From an uncultured Roseobacter sp. (GTDB lineage: Bacteria > Pseudomonadota > Alphaproteobacteria > Rhodobacterales > Rhodobacteraceae): 64,000 nucleotides of DNA. A program made the position numbers and the translations under genes. Below are positions 63,456-64,000 of the stretch, piece after piece (the first letter of the stretch is position 1; every line of letters starts with the position of its first letter). The notes under the pieces were generated by a model, which was not told the origin of the DNA, ran no database searches, and saw only the letters and a list, made by a program, of their open reading frames with translations. The stretch covers positions 186,001 to 250,000 of the forward strand of contig NZ_CANLQB010000003.1 in NCBI RefSeq assembly GCF_947493125.1, in the 5' to 3' direction.

Positions 63456-63508
63456 AAAAAGGAGGATTGCCGGTGTATTGAAGATGACAACCATTTGGTT
63501 GCGTCGGT

Positions 63509-64000
63509 TCAGGACGACTCAATTAGCCGGATCAGATCAGGCAGTTCGGCAAGGCTGGTCAAACTATGGTACCGATCATTGCGAGCCGGTGGTGCGGCCC
63601 GTTCCATGTCCCACTCGTGTTCATGGGGGACGAAGACACCCCAGCCACCCGCTTCGATCATCGGCAAGACATCGGAACGCAAGGAGTTGCCCACCATCAT
63701 GCCTTGGTCGGTGACCGTCCCGTAGCGCGCGAAGATTTCAGAATAGACCTGCGGGGTTTTGTACGAAACGATTTCCACGCCATCAAACAGATCGTCCAGC
63801 CCGGACTGTGCCAGTTTGCGTTCCTGATCGAGCAGGTCGCCTTTGGTGATCAGCAGAATGCGGTGCGTTTCGCGGGCGCACTCGACGGCCCGGCGGGCAT
63901 GCGGCAGAAGGTCGACAGGGTGACGGAGCATTTCGCGGCCTGCATCGAGGATCTCCGCGATAACCGGTGCGGGGACCTGACCGCCGGTGACTTCGATTGC
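63509..64000 (-). CDS. HAD family hydrolase, cut by the window end
   Basis: The reading frame is open from 63509 to the window edge at 64000 (163 codons shown), so the 5' end with the catalytic DxD motif lies outside. Visible are VPAPVIAEILDAGREMLRHP and the late HAD motifs ITKGDLLDQERK (motif II/III region) and GNSLRSDVLPMIEAG (motif IV). It is a phosphatase-like HAD protein of unknown substrate. A Met at 63931 is not the true start. Confidence 0.85.
   Translation of the reverse strand, partial: AIEVTGGQVPAPVIAEILDAGREMLRHPVDLLPHARRAVECARETHRILLITKGDLLDQERKLAQSGLDDLFDGVEIVSYKTPQVYSEIFARYGTVTDQGMMVGNSLRSDVLPMIEAGGWGVFVPHEHEWDMERAAPPARNDRYHSLTSLAELPDLIRLIESS

Noticed and set aside
1-64000. 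CRISPR arrays, insertion sequences, prophage or tRNA genes
   Set aside because: No direct repeats with regular spacing, no transposase or integrase, and no cloverleaf tRNA were seen in the gaps.

Overview
The window looks like chromosomal DNA from a marine or otherwise aerobic member of the Rhodobacteraceae (Roseobacter group, Alphaproteobacteria). The GC content is high and almost all of it is coding. Proteins recognisable from Rhodobacter/Paracoccus relatives include the malyl-CoA lyase Mcl1 (318 aa), a membrane-anchored CycM-type cytochrome c, a TrcR/DUF1013 regulator, COQ9, and an fnrL - usp - ccoNOQP - ccoGHIS block next to hemN. I saw no phage, transposon, integron, CRISPR array or tRNA. 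It is mostly core genome with a few accessory metabolic islands.

Layout. 1-3.3 kb: GNAT acetyltransferase, accA, a LysE-type exporter broken by a one-base frameshift, its divergent Lrp/AsnC regulator, and a DUF302 protein. 3.3-8.1 kb: mcl1 diverges from a D-amino-acid locus made of dgcN (DUF1611), dgcA (enolase superfamily), a DEDD exonuclease and a D-amino-acid aminotransferase. 8.1-12.1 kb: a secreted hypothetical, DUF1244, pyk, two small membrane proteins and rpmI-rplT with a clear terminator. 12.2-16.4 kb: a lipid A type acyltransferase, a three-gene polar amino acid ABC transporter and an Asp-nucleophile alpha/beta hydrolase. 16.5-21.8 kb: pheS and pheT, separated by a small membrane protein and a secreted PHB-depolymerase-like esterase, then ytoQ. 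21.8-29.9 kb: GST, mscL, an SbtA-type bicarbonate transporter, DUF1330 with a divergent LysR, ald with a divergent Lrp, a CAP-domain protein with an acidic Pro/Glu repeat linker, rpsU and COQ9. 30-35 kb: quinone oxidoreductase, RNase T2, TrcR, an unknown protein, recR and a membrane protein. 35.6-39.9 kb: ebfC, ridA, dnaX, a TetR/hydrolase pair with two palindromic operators, and the SRP RNA gene. 40-44.9 kb: cyclic phosphodiesterase/nucleotidase, nudC, an SRPBCC protein, pheA, cycM. 45-50.8 kb: yejABEF peptide importer. 50.9-61.8 kb: the microaerobic respiration block. 61.8-64 kb: a penicillin-binding D,D-carboxypeptidase with a SPOR domain and a HAD hydrolase cut by the window edge.

How the genes work together. 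The clearest functional block is the low-oxygen respiration region. FnrL has an FNR box in front of it, shared with hemN, and a perfect FNR box lies in front of ccoN. ccoNOQP encodes the cbb3 oxidase and ccoGHIS its copper and haem maturation proteins. The second block is D-glutamate handling: the aminotransferase can interconvert D-Glu with other D-amino acids, DgcN N-acetylates D-Glu, and DgcA epimerises the N-acetyl product to the L form.

The most interesting non-gene signals are: a short palindrome (GGGTGGGCTTTCAGGCCACCC type) at three ends of convergent gene pairs; a near-perfect hairpin with 20-bp arms after the acyltransferase gene; a 13-base word shared by two divergent promoters; a nine-C tract directly after the yejA start codon; and an RNase T2 whose usual catalytic Glu reads as Gln. 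No convincing wholly new multi-gene system is visible.
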